Shown here in pieces: positions 13,604-24,981 of a stretch of DNA of 64,000 bases. Each line of letters begins with the position of its first letter. The stretch's first letter is position 1. The translations under genes were made by a program, and so were the position numbers. Source of the DNA: Strobilurus pachycystidiatus (Eukaryota > Basidiomycota > Agaricomycetes > Agaricales > Physalacriaceae); the NCBI GenBank assembly GCA_019915135.1, contig JAHLMK010000011.1, positions 434,001 through 498,000 of the forward strand, written 5' to 3'. The notes below the pieces were generated by a model. It was not told the origin of the DNA. It worked only from the letters and a program-made list of their open reading frames with translations, and did no database searches.

Positions 13604-14412
13604 CTATGTGGCGGGGCGCAGTGCCCGCAGGCGTTCGGCAAGCTTGTCGTCCTCCTCACCGATCTTCTCCTTCGGTGCCAAGTCGGGAACTGACTCGAGA
13701 TCCTTGGAGGATAGATCGTGTTGTAGCTCTATATTTGCCTCCTCTGCCGTCTGTCGCATAAGCTGGTCGATCTGGTCCTGCGGCGTCGACACAGCAGTGG
13801 TCGAGGACATGGCGTCCTCCATGTATGATGTCTGCACGTCGAGATCGGCGAATTGTGTCTCAAACTTGTCCATGACAAGTGAGATCTGGCAGAGATGTTA
13901 GGAAACTGGATGCGAAGATAGAGTATTGGCCCACCCGCTCGAGGTTCATGCTCTCCATGGCCCTATCCATGCCCTTGACCACGGACGTCATGTTGCCTGT
14001 TACTTGGCGCATCGTCACGGCGGTCTCGACACGACTGGCAACGGCATCAATGCGGCTGGATAATCGGAGGAGATTGAGGGCTTCGCTCTTCTTCCGGATG
14101 GCATTGGACGCATATATGCGAGCGCCGTCGTTGTTGCCTTGTTGCAGAGCCTGCAAGATGTTTAGATGACTGTTTTGACAGAACAATGTGCAAGTTGCCT
14201 TCTTCAGCCGTGCTCGCTCAGAGTTCTCGTCCTTCTGGGCCTTCTTGGCCTGTCGATTCAGCGATTTCGCTGTGAACTGTGTGGCGATGAGTAAACGAGA
14301 AATGTTTGGAGTGAGTCGCCGCACTTTGAGTTGGAACAGAGTCTCTGCCGTAGAGAGTGAGCAGAATAGTCGCCGGACAGTGGGAATGGAACACACTTTC
14401 AAGATTGCTCAT
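13604..14412 (-). CDS. DID2: ESCRT-III subunit Did2/CHMP1
   Basis: Five exons on the minus strand: 14397-14412, 14325-14344, 14199-14276, 13935-14150, 13604-13885. They encode 203 residues, the usual CHMP1 length. The protein starts [20 protein letters not shown]. It continues through the conserved [20 protein letters not shown] and [19 protein letters not shown] segments and ends in the acidic helix and MIM1-type tail ([13 protein letters not shown]). Did2/CHMP1 recruits Vps4 to ESCRT-III on endosomes during multivesicular-body sorting. Intron 3 (14151-14198) must use a GC donor (AAG|GCAACT) because no GT donor keeps the KKALQQGN continuity. The gene is divergent from the SVP26-like gene. 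Confidence 0.95.
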
Positions 14413-14563
14413 GATGGGTCAGAGGGAAGGAGTGCTGTCGTTACGGCCCGAGGTCCGCACATTACTATCCAGGCACACGTGGTGCGCGCTGCTCTGCCAA
14501 TGACCACCACCAGACCACCACTGACACGCGTAACTAATCTCGCCTTCCGCTCGTACGCAGAAC
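14413..14563. promoter_or_regulatory. Shared divergent promoter, DID2 / SVP26-like
   Basis: Only 151 bp separate the two start codons, so both genes must be driven from here. I see no obvious TATA box. Both products act on endomembranes, so co-expression is plausible but inferred. Confidence 0.6.
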
Positions 14564-15679
14564 ATGGGCTTGCTTTACTACGTTAGGTAAGATCTATGCT
14601 GACTACCTGACCCGAAATTGACAGCTTTGCAGCTATCTTGCAGTGGCCGCTGCGATTTGTTTCGTAATTTTGTCACTTGGTGAGTCTCCACTTGTGTACC
14701 GGATGATTTCTGATTACCTTCACAGCCAGCGGACTGTTATATATCTCCGAGCTCATTGAGGAGCACGCGAAAGCGGCCAAGTACTATGGTCAACGAGGAA
14801 TATATGCAAGTGCTGTATAACAAGTATATCTGACTTCGTTATTCACCATACTTTCTCTAGGCCATCATGGTCTTACACGTGCTTTTATGCATAACGGATT
14901 CCCTCCCTATAACACTAACGATGTTCTCAATCATCTGTCACGTCCTCTACCTCCAAAACTTCTCCCATACCTGGCCGCTCATCAACCTGGCCTCCCCGGT
15001 CTTCATAGTATCCTGTATTCTCGTCGTCGTGGATCATTTCGTGTGGTTCTTCCACTTCTCCCGCATGACCACTCAATACCACGAGCAAGCTCGTAAATAC
15101 GGAGCAGGCAGAGTTACACCTCATCTTGGCTTCAAGGAAATCGCGACCTTTTTTGGAGTATGCGTGTGGTTGGCACCGCTCTTCCTCTTCTTGAGCCTTA
15201 GCGCTAACGACAACGCCTTACCGACATCGAGCTCTACCGGTGTGTTCATTTCCTTCCCGACTTTCTCCTATCCGTAATTGTTCTTTGCAGACTCAATTGG
15301 CTCCAGTTCAGTTCCAGTCCAGAACACTAGAGTCTCCCTGTTCCGATCCATATTCACCTCTTTCTCCCTCTTCAAGTCGAGAAGAAACGACGTGATTATA
15401 GCCCCGCATTCTCCGCTTCCTCAAACACCCACATTCGCACCCCAATCCCCGGGCTTCACGCCCCCATCGCCACGCACCGTTCCAGCCTACGCTCATGCTT
15501 TATCCCCGCCGATGTCCCCTCGAAGTCCTTTCGACACCAGTAATGTCCCTGCATCGATACGCTTGGGTGCACCTCCCAAACGAGCCAGTACGATGAGAGG
15601 CCCAGAGAGGATTGGCTTGGGTCAGAGGAAGTCATCCACTCCCTCTGTTGTAGGCGATCATAGCATTTTCAATGAATGA
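14564..15679 (+). CDS. SVP26: Svp26/TEX261-type ER-Golgi cargo adaptor
   Basis: Five exons: 14564-14586, 14633-14679, 14726-14805, 14861-15239, 15291-15679, encoding 305 residues. The N-terminal two thirds is a four-helix membrane protein: MGLLYYVSYLAVAAAICFVI, then ASGLLYISELIEEHAKAAKY, then hydrophobic segments around IMVLHVLLCITDSLPITLTM and WPLINLASPVFIVSCILVVV. This matches Svp26/TEX261, which loads Golgi glycosyltransferases into COPII vesicles. The last ~130 residues are Ser/Pro-rich and unusual; yeast and animal members are nearer 200-230 residues. Intron 3 (14806-14860) has a clean GC donor (TAT|GCAAGT), forced by the Y-A-I-M-V-L-H continuity. Confidence 0.92.
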
Positions 15680-15826
15680 TGTATTTGGAGTCTCCCAGCT
15701 GTGGCGGCGAACGTGAGAGCAATTCGGCCAAAAAGGGTATGCTATAGAATGAAGTTGGAAATGTGTGTTGAAAGCGTCCAATAATTTAGAGTGTGTGCGT
15801 ATAGAAAGGGACGAGTCAGGAACTCG

Positions 15827-17785
15827 TTACCGTGAAGCCGACCCACCAGCCATCCATTCAGGATTGTAACCCGGTGGCAAAACCTCTTCCTGCCCTTCGT
15901 CCTGACCAGTTTGAGGGAGAGGTCCAGCATCCAGCTCCTGCCGAACAGGACGCGCCCTGGTGTCTGGAGCAGGACCTTTACCGCCACTTGACGACGACCC
16001 CGCTTCAGACTGCGTAACAAGCAGACCCGCCGGGGTAAGGTTATACGACAAATTACTTGAGGATGCGACAGGAGCGAGCGAGGGGGTGTCGTTGTACACC
16101 GTACTAGGGTGACGCGAGTGCATGCTGTCGTATTTGGAGGCGACCGCGACGCCGCCTATCGACGACGTTCCTTCGGTCGGGGTGGACATGTGGAAAGGCT
16201 CAGCGACGTATCCTGATAACAAAGCTGTGATTGTAATGTGTTATATGGCGATGCATCTCGAAGCAGATGGTGGAGTACGCACGAAGCTGGTATGGGGCGA
16301 CTTCACCAGGGTTTTTTGGGTCGTAAAATTGGGCAGGCCCAGCAAGACTATACGCAGATTGTTGTTGCCGTTGCCTGGGTCAGAGGTCAAACCGAGGAAG
16401 ATCTGAGATTTGAAAAGGATTACTGAGAGTTACGACGCCACCAGACAAGCAGTGCTGCCACTATAGCCAAAGCAGCCACCCCAGCGATCTGGAACAGAGA
16501 TCGAAACACCGGCCTACATAGAATTGTGATATGAGGCTTACCGCTATACCAACGATTGCTCCCGTTGACAGAGAATGGCTGGACGAAGATGAACCACTAC
16601 CACTGCCTGATGAGCCCGTAGAGCCAGGTCCAGAGCTTGTAGTTGTTCCGCTTCCTCTAGAGTAATATGAGAAACTTTCTGAGGCGTCAAGATGTGGTAT
16701 AATCACGATGATGTTTGTGCATCATAGAGAGTCACCTGCATGATAAGAGTCAGCGATTGGCCGATGTTATGATAGGGTGTAGCGTACAGAGTGAATGTCC
16801 ATGTACTTTCCCTCGTCCCGATTCGTGAATGTCACTGTATACTGGAGACTTCGGTTGAGACCGGTTTCCCAGTATACAAGGTTGTCGTAGGCAAACCAAT
16901 GCGAGGTGTCGTTGAATGTTCGCTGGGAGGTCGACGCGCCGGCCGTTGGGCTCAGACTCACGCTGTACGTGCCGTGGTCCCAATTCGTCGTCTGAAACGG
17001 TTGCTTGTGAGATTCGTGACGCACATCGCGATGCCCAAGGACTTACTCCATAAACAAAAAGTGCCGAACTATGAAAGGGATATGTCAATCAGGCAGAACC
17101 TTGGCGGGACTCATACCTTTCGCCGACTGTGAATATTATGCTTGACCCATCGCCTGTGGTATCTATGCGTGGGTAACCCGTTGCATCATGATCTGTGCTG
17201 AATGGACCGTTCCCGGACGTCGTGAAGTACGACGAATTCAGTGACGAAGTACCATCACTTGCGACATCCACGGCGCTTATCTTCGTGTTCGAAATAGATG
17301 CGCTAGTGGTCGCGTTGAGCCTGAATTTGACGCTCCAATCATGGCGCTTACCCTGCCTCGCCAATCCCGACGGTCAATACCGCGGATGTGAAGTTGAGCT
17401 GCGAGGTACTGGTCGTCGTCAAGGTCAACGTGTGGACTGCATAGTCGAGGCCGGTGTGGCTGACCAGGATGCCGTCGGATGGCGCCCCGTCCACATCCGA
17501 GTCGCTGTCCAGAGTCGTGGTATAAGCGCCTGCGGTGCCAGAGCCATAGACGTAAATGGCGGTCCCTTCCCACTCGATCTGCAAGGTGGCGCCTTGGTAC
17601 GTCGTGGTGTGTAGAGATGTGCCAGAAGAGAGGTTCGTGGAGTTGTGTGAAGCGTCGTAACTGCTTTCTGGACTGTTCGTATACATGACCATCCAGGACG
17701 AGGCTATGTCACCATCTCTATATGGTGTATAGGAGATTGTCGGTGACTGGTCGAGCACGGTGATGTTGTAATTGTTCTGGCTCAT
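15827..17785 (-). CDS. Single-pass membrane protein with two beta-sandwich ectodomains
   Basis: Nine exons on the minus strand: 17352-17785, 17117-17302, 17047-17068, 16788-16991, 16707-16735, 16542-16656, 16424-16488, 16283-16374, 15827-16212. They encode 510 residues. Two extracellular repeats each carry the pattern ITYTP...TTTYQGA...IYVYGSG and SSALFVYG...SVTLYDAQ, which resembles the galactose-binding-like sandwiches common in agaric proteins. A Ser/Gly linker leads into one membrane helix (AIVGIAIAGVAALAIVAALL) followed by WWRR. The cytosolic tail ends with the ELDAGPLP...EEVLPPGYNPEW motif typical of this basidiomycete family. There is no cleavable signal peptide, as in most relatives. 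Function unknown; surface sensing or wall anchoring is a guess. Confidence 0.85.
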
Positions 17786-18567
17786 GGTGACCACAGCGTA
17801 CAGTGGAGGTGGAGGCGAAAAAGGGATATCGCACGGCAGGAAAGACCATATTAATAATGAATATCTGATGAATATCAAATCAGTATCAAATGGCGCGTCA
17901 GTGAATTTGACAAAGGACGGCGGCATTAGCCAGGAGACGAAACCTTTCCTAACCTTTCAGACAAGTAGGAGCACAGCAAGAGAGCGATGCCAAGAGAGCA
18001 TCCATAGACTCTGGCTGAAAGTTCATGTGAGTGGGCAAGGCGCGTACGGTTTGATGGTGGCGGCAAGCTTGGCTTGACAACGTCAAGGTCAACGGTTAGG
18101 CAGGCGCAAGGGGAGGCGGGGTATCTTTGCCTGATCAGTGACCTTCCCTGATCGCACCGTTGGGCCGCTTGCGGATCTGCCGGACAACCACGTAACAGCA
18201 GTTTGTGGCCTGAAACCGCAAAAACGCTGCGGAGGAGCGCAGAGCCGCGCCACAGATGATAGCGCGGTGTTAGCGTCGACGTCGACGGCAAGAGTCTGCA
18301 TGCAAGGCTCTCACCCTTCAGCGGCACTGGGCACTTCATTGTGACCGCGCGCGCCGTGTGGCGAAGCGTCCCAAGCATCGCCCCAGCATTTACCACTAGT
18401 TGCACTCGACGACCACGCGTTCAGGCTCCTGTTGAGAGGCTTGCAACGTACCTTGTATCGTGGCGCACATCTTGCCTTTCTGGGAGCCGTGGGAGTCCAT
18501 ATCCCGTATCGTCATCGTGCCGTCCAATGGCCGCTGCTCACTGCACTCGGCGACGACGACCAATGCG
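17786..18567. other. Intergenic between divergent membrane-protein and Sac/5-phosphatase genes
   Basis: A 782-bp head-to-head spacer. It should contain both promoters. Short open frames here overlap in several frames on both strands and none joins a recognised exon. I see no distinct regulatory motif that I would defend. Confidence 0.5.
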
Positions 18568-21500
18568 ATGTACCTCCACATTGCCACGAGCCCGCGGGCC
18601 CTCTATCTTGTGACGAGCTCGAGCGATGAACGACAGGGACGGCCGCGGCGGGTGCTCGTCTTCCGCCCTGGAGAGCGCAACGACCAGGCTGTGGTCGAAT
18701 TTCTGCCGAAGGACGAGGTCGACCTGAGCAACACGATCCGATTGACCAACAGAGTCATAAAGGGATGCCTTGGGCTCATTCTCATCGACAGTGGTGGGTG
18801 GCCCGCCTCCGTCTTGGCCAGCAGCGTTTATGCCGACACACAGACATCTTTCTCGCTCTTGTGACCAGCGCCAACGAAGTCGGCAATACGCGCCCATCGG
18901 CCGCGTTTCCAGAGTCGGTGGCACGCATACACGAGGTCTGCTTCTACAGCCTGACGTCCTCGGTCTGGGATGATGTGTCCCTCGGCGGCGGAGACGTGTC
19001 GTCGAGCCCCGAATACCCCGAAGCTGCCTCCTCGTCGGCGGCGCAGCTCTTCGAACACCCGTGCATGCCGCTGACCAAGATTATGTCCTCTGGATCCTTC
19101 TACTATGCCCTGGACTCTCAGTGGGATCTGTCTTCGCGCCTTTCTCATCGGCTTACCAAGGAGGCCGGCGACTCCGCTGTCTTTGACGAACGCTTTGTCT
19201 GGAACGACTACATCGTGCGCAGCTTACTCGACTTCCGGGAGCGACTGTCTCCGCACGAACGCGATGAGCTCGACCAGTGCCATTTCATCGCAAGTCCTCG
19301 CCATTTGTTCAGTCCTATGCACCTCAATTTCAGAGCAGATCCTTGCCATTCAAGGCTATGTCGGCATCAACTCCATGGCACTCCCAATGCCACCGACAGA
19401 CGGAAAACCCTCGATTGCCACCCTCTGTCTCATCTCGCGGCTAGGAGCCAAGCGTGCGGGAACTCGCTTCAACACTCGGGGTGTCGATGATGATGGGAAC
19501 TGTGCCAATTTCGTCGAGGTTTGTCTCTCCCTACCTTTAACTACGTCTTCCGTCTCTAAGCCGCCGTTAGACCGAGATTCTCTTCAGTACTGATCAACAC
19601 TGTGTCAGCTATGTACAAGTTCGCGGCAGTGTTCCCTGTATGTACTCCACCTCTCCAATAAACCTTTCATTCCGTGAAATTGAGATGTGTTCTAGTATTT
19701 TGGGAGCAACAGGGTCTTCAGACTTTTGGACAACGTATCCAGATAACACGCCCACATGCATCGCAGCCCGCGTTTGAGCGACACTTCTCCCATCTTACAG
19801 AAGAATACGGCGGCACACATGTCATCAACTTGCTGGGAACCAAGGAAAATGAAGCTATCTTGACGCAGGCATACGCTCGGCATCTACAGATAGCGCGAGG
19901 GGTCTTCGGCGATAGCCTTGGAATCACTCATTTTGACTTCCACGCCACAGTTAGAATCGGCGGTCATGACAGTGTTCCGCGAGAACTAAGGTATTCGCTT
20001 TTTTGAACGTATCTAACCTAGCCCTAACCGTCCCATGATTAGACGGATAGAGTCTATCACAGACCACGTCGACCAGTATGGCTTCACCATGGCTGATGCC
20101 AGCACTGAGGAGCTTATAACTGAACAAAAAGGAGTCTTCCGCACCAACTGTTTAGATTGGTTTGTATACCTTCTCCCAACCTCTTGGCTCTGTCCGAAAT
20201 TGACGCTATCTCTAGTTTAGATCGAACGAATTTCGTTCAAGACATCCTCTCTCGGTTAACACTGGAGCAGTATATGCTATTGGTCAGGCGTGAATGGATA
20301 CATTCCAACGTGTTGTGGGCGTATCACCGGGAGCTTTGGGCTGAAAATGGAGACGCGTTGTCGCGCATATACGCAGGCACCGGCGCGCTGAATACCAGCT
20401 TCACACGAACGGGCAAACGAACGCTGGGTGGTCTTCTATCTGATGCCACCAAGAGTGTTTCGCGCGCGTACATCAATAATTTCCAAGACAAGGGCAAGCA
20501 GGTGGCGATTGACATGTTGCTGGTTAGTGTGTTCGCCCAATTCATCAGTGCCGGAGTTGACGTTTCGCCTATAGGGCAACATGAGCTTACAGAGGCCTGT
20601 GACGATATTCGATCCCATTCATGATTCGGTCGGACAGGCATTGCAACAGAGGTGACTTGCGATCTGCTTGTAGGCGTCTTCAATGACTGACGAGTACAGG
20701 CTGGCAGAGTATTCTACGACCAAGCAGTGCACCATATTTGTTGGCACTTGGAATTTGAACGGTAAAGTGCGTCCTCCTTGTCATTTCTATTTGAACCTCG
20801 GCACATTCTGACGTCCATATAGCCACCTTCGGAGTCTCTTTTGCCTTGGCTGTTCCCTCGGGAAAGTAGGTCTTCATATTAGTCTACATCTTCTCTCACG
20901 CAATATTTGACAGGTATATCGGAGTGAGTTCTTTCTCATCGCCATAGGCATGAGCTGACGAAGGCCCCCCAGTCCCGACGTTTTTGTGTTAGGATTTCAG
21001 GAAATAGTACCACTTACAGCCCAACAAATTGTGCAGACGGATCCCGAAAAACGGTCAGGATCATCGAAACTACTTCATTGATTCAACTTACTCATTTCAA
21101 TGTCAGGCGCATGTGGGAAGCTCGAATATTGGAAACATTGGAGCGTAGACTAAATAAGAAATCTTCATACGTCCTATTGCGTAGTGAACAGGTGCGTGTA
21201 ATTTTCATCGATCCATAATAGTTTTCACTCAAAGTTCTGCAGCTGGTCGGGACAGCACTCTTCGTTCTGGTCAAATCCGAGCTAACCCCCGTGATTCGCA
21301 ATGTGGAGGCGACATCGAGAAAGGTTTGTCAATCTCCGCCGAGTGATACTATCTATTCACGGTGGGCACCTAGACTGGGCTGCGAGGCATGTCTGGAAAC
21401 AAAGGTGCCGTGGGCATTCGATTGCAATATCACGACACAAGCTTTTGCTTCCTGACTGCCCACCTGGCCGCCGGGCATTCAAACGTTGACGAACGCAATG

Positions 21501-22639
21501 CGGACTATAGAACGATTAACAACGACCTGCACTTCTTGAAGGGCAAGACCATATATAGTCACGAGTAGGCGTTCTTCGTGGCGTGCCTCCTATCGCGACT
21601 CATCAACGATATGATAGTAATATCATCTGGGCCGCGGACACGAACTATCGAATTGATCTCGAAAACGAGACTGTTCGTGGATTGGCTGAAGCTGGGGACT
21701 TTGATGCTTTGGTGTCTGCTGATCAGGTGAGTCAACATTTGTGCGAGGTTCGAAGACACCCTAACGCGCGTTGTGAAGTTGAAACAAGTCATGGACGCCC
21801 AGATAGCTTTTGTTGGATATGAAGAGGGACCGCTTCTGTTTCGGCCTACGTACCGTTACGACCTGGGCACGGACAACTATGATACGAGTGAGAAGTATCG
21901 TATACCTGCGTGGACTGGTGAGGTCATTCCTCTTGATATCTCACAATCAAATCCATTGACGAAAACGCCAGACCGCATTCTCTACCGCGGAAATCAGCTT
22001 GACCTCGCTGTCTATTCTCGCGCTGAGTTGAAAGGCTCTGATCATCGGCCTGGTAAGGCACACTCTCCTACTGAGACGAAACTTTCTATTAAACCTTACC
22101 ACAGTCTTCGCCTTGTTCAGAGCCAATGTCCGCATCATCGACGCTGCGAAGCGGGCGGCACTTTCCCAAATCTTATTGGATAGCGTAGTATCAACTAAGC
22201 CCGGAGAAAAGTTGGACGAGAAGCTGGCTGCGCTAACAATTTCGCTTAACCAGCACGGCGATTGTGAGCGTTATCCCACTCAAGCAACAAGGTTCATCTC
22301 CTGATCGAGCTACAGTTCCTGCGCCTAGCTCAGACGACGCAGCGTGGTGGGACACGCCAGGTAATCGAACTTTCGAGATTGAGAAGCGGAATCCTTACGC
22401 CTGCTTTTTGCTTAGAATACCCCAAGGGCGTGCTCCCACTGTCCGAATTCAACGTGCTATCCGATATGCGGATAAAGAAGAACCCTTTCTATACTTCTGA
22501 CTCGCCGTTGTCGTCGTCGCCGACGTCTTCAGACGAGGAATTATTCATGCACGCCCTGAAACTCCCTACGCCCATGGAGCCGACGCGCAAACCGCCCCCG
22601 CCCCCGCCGCCATTACGTATCACCAAGTCGTCGGACTAG
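18568..22639 (+). CDS. Synaptojanin-like inositol polyphosphate phosphatase (Sac + 5-phosphatase)
   Basis: I place 21 exons, from 18568-18790 through 22416-22639, giving 1,008 residues with every phase closing. The N-terminal Sac domain starts [20 protein letters not shown] and contains the catalytic loop NCLDCLDRTN (C-x5-R-T), assembled across the intron 20160-20215. The C-terminal 5-phosphatase domain starts [15 protein letters not shown] and has [58 protein letters not shown] and GSDHRPVFALF. This is the Inp51/52/53 class, which removes phosphates from PI4P and PI(4,5)P2 in endocytosis. The tail is Pro-rich (PPPPPPP). Exon 11 (20914-20923) is only 10 nt. Intron 2 (19290-19338) fits best as GC-AG with GCAAGT. 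Confidence 0.95.
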
Positions 22640-23106
22640 TCAGACATTGTTTATTATTGCTATGCTGCAATGCATACATCATGAGGATAATGGTCAATTA
22701 TAGACGACACCAGTATTTCGCATCAGTGTAGGAGACATTCACCCAAGACCGAACGAAGCTGGAACGAAGGATATGATGTCAAGGGCGTGCAGCACTGAGC
22801 ACAACTGACATGCCATGCAAGAGGGGAACATAGTTTTGCTGTTCCTAGTGAGGTTCTTGCACGTCCAGTCGTACAAGTGAGGCAAGGATTGTCAAGAGGT
22901 AAAGACAGGGTCACCAAATGCAACGCCTGTCAGGCAAAGATGAACAATCGCCCAGTGAACTCTCCCTGAGGTCCCCAACCAGACGTCACTGTCAAGTATG
23001 TCTGTCATTTATCAGGTACGCGGTCAAAAATACAGCACGAAAGTTCGAGCACTAGAATGATATTGCCTAAAGTATGAGGCCAAGAATCAGTAATCCACAC
23101 AATCAC
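22640..23106. other. Intergenic between convergent genes
   Basis: 467 bp between the stop codons of the Sac/5-phosphatase gene and the SF3a60 gene. It should hold both 3' UTRs and polyadenylation sites. No supportable coding or RNA feature was seen. Confidence 0.5.
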
Positions 23107-24917
23107 TCATATGATACCCTGCTTCTTCAGATCTTCGTACGTCTTCCGGTTGTAGACATTGCCCTCTTCGTCCTCAAGCTCCTCCATGGTCTCCATCTCG
23201 AATATTTCGTGCCTGCCCTCTTGCTTGAGTTTTTCCGCCACTGGAGGGCATGAGTGTCAGAGTTGAGATGAGAGATTGAAAAAGAGACGGGACTCACAGG
23301 CAAGTGCATCGTCAATCCCGGTAATCTCGTGGAAGTGTTTGGTGTTTGGAAGACCCAACGCTCGCATCCCAAAGGCATGCCGGGATTCTTGGAAATGACG
23401 ATCAAAGTTTTTCCTGTGCGAAGGAATGAGAAAGGGTTTGGAGAAGGAGGTCATCGAGAAAGCTTACCGGCCCATATAGACGTGGTCTGAGCATATCTCG
23501 CAACGATACTCAACACCGAGACCATGCAACTTGTACAACCAATAGGGAATAGGCTTCCCATCCCAGCCCAGCGGAAGCTTGAGAGGGTTGTATATTCGCT
23601 CTTCCTCTTCTTCCTCTTCTTGTTCCTTGTCTCCAGCAGGAGCAGGAGCCGGTATAGATGGTTTCGACTGCTCCAGAAGTTCCTGCTCACGCTCGCGAGC
23701 GGTGAGCGAAAATCGTCTCTCGACATTTGACTTGGTGTCGTTGAGCAAGGGTAGGAGCGTGAGAAGCACACTCGTGGCAAGGTGGGTGTGGAGGGCGGAG
23801 TTTCGCAACCGGAGCGTTGCAGTGGATTGTTGAGCAGACTGGGAAGGGGGAGGCATGTCGCCGTTGGGATTGGCGGTGGCGGGAGCGTCTGTTCCAGCCT
23901 CGGCGAGTCGGGCAGATGCTTTGATGTGCTTTTTGGATGTCAGATGTGCATCGTAGACGGTCTGCTTGGTGTAGTGTTTTTGACCTTTGGAAGGGTAAGA
24001 TGGAGTTGTCTTCAGATGAGAAAGGACGTACAAGCAGCACACCAAATGCCAGTCCCACTTGCCTGGGCTTTCGGTGTGGTCTCTTCCCAGCCTGTGATAT
24101 CTCCTGCATCCCAGAGCTTTGCAAACTCTTCGTTAGCTTCACGCTGGTTGGCGTCGATGTCGACCAAGGGCTGTGTCCGCTTCGCAAAGGAAAGCAAGTA
24201 GGTGGACAAATCGGTGATATACCTGGCAGAGATGAAGCTAAGGAAGTTGGGAGAGTGCATGGTACTCACGACTCGTAGTCCTTTGTAAACCGCGTCTCTT
24301 TCGGTAGTTCTTGGTGGATGGGGCCGCTTTGAGCAGCAAGAAGCAGGTCAAGATACTGAAGATAGCCCGGGCGTCGCCCGATGTTCTTCAAATTGGAGTA
24401 GGCGGTGTGGTTGGCGTAGAGGTCGAGGTATTTTCCGTATGCCTCCTCGCCAGAAAAGAGCAGAGAAATGGCTGGAAAGAGTTGATGGTGATTGAGATTG
24501 AAATGACGGAGAACACGCACGATCCTCCTCGCCATAGTTGTCGTCGTCGTCCTGGTTGTGCTCCTCGAGCAGGGAAGCGAGCTCGACGTCGAATCCCCCT
24601 GCGACAGAGTCAGGATACTTGCTGTGGTGTTCTTGGAGCTTAACCAACCGCGCGTAGAACTCGGACAGGTTGTCGCCGGGCTGCGCAGTTTGCGAGAGGG
24701 CGTCTATCTCGGCGCTGCGGGCGTCGGTGTCCTCGTAGAGACCGTTGAGGGCGGCGGCGCGCGACGAAATGCGGTCGAGCATCTGCGAGGCATGGTGCTC
24801 GTTTTGCAGGCGTGTTTCGTGGACGGCCTGGCTGCGGGACAGCACGGTGTAGAGGGCGCGCTCGAAGCGCTCTATCTCCTCGTGTGTCTGGCGCTGGATT
24901 TCGATGATGGAGTCCAT
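23107..24917 (-). CDS. PRP9: Splicing factor SF3a60 (SF3A3/Prp9)
   Basis: Six exons on the minus strand: 24521-24917, 24270-24471, 24032-24222, 23468-23984, 23298-23413, 23107-23240, encoding 518 residues. The order of elements is that of SF3a60: an N-terminal helical part ([20 protein letters not shown]), [35 protein letters not shown], a matrin-type C2H2 segment ([19 protein letters not shown]) and the C-terminal block [20 protein letters not shown] with [19 protein letters not shown]. It ends [13 protein letters not shown]. The protein is part of the U2 snRNP SF3a complex that helps engage the branch site. It is head-to-head with eIF4A3. Confidence 0.96.
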
Positions 24918-24981
24918 CGTCGTGGTCGGCGGCAGCGAGCGATTTCAAACTCCGCCTTTCCCTTCAGCACCGTCAACTAAA
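24918..24981. promoter_or_regulatory. 64-bp bidirectional spacer, SF3a60 / eIF4A3
   Basis: Only 64 bp separate the two ATGs, so 5' UTRs and core promoters must be very short or overlap the opposite gene. Both products work in pre-mRNA splicing, which makes joint control likely (inference). No TATA box was seen. Confidence 0.7.

Noticed and set aside
17321..17351. 31-nt intron in the two-sandwich membrane protein gene
   Set aside because: Using the acceptor CCACTAG gives a 49-nt intron (17303-17351) with the same frame and a better branch site, so an ultra-short intron is not needed.
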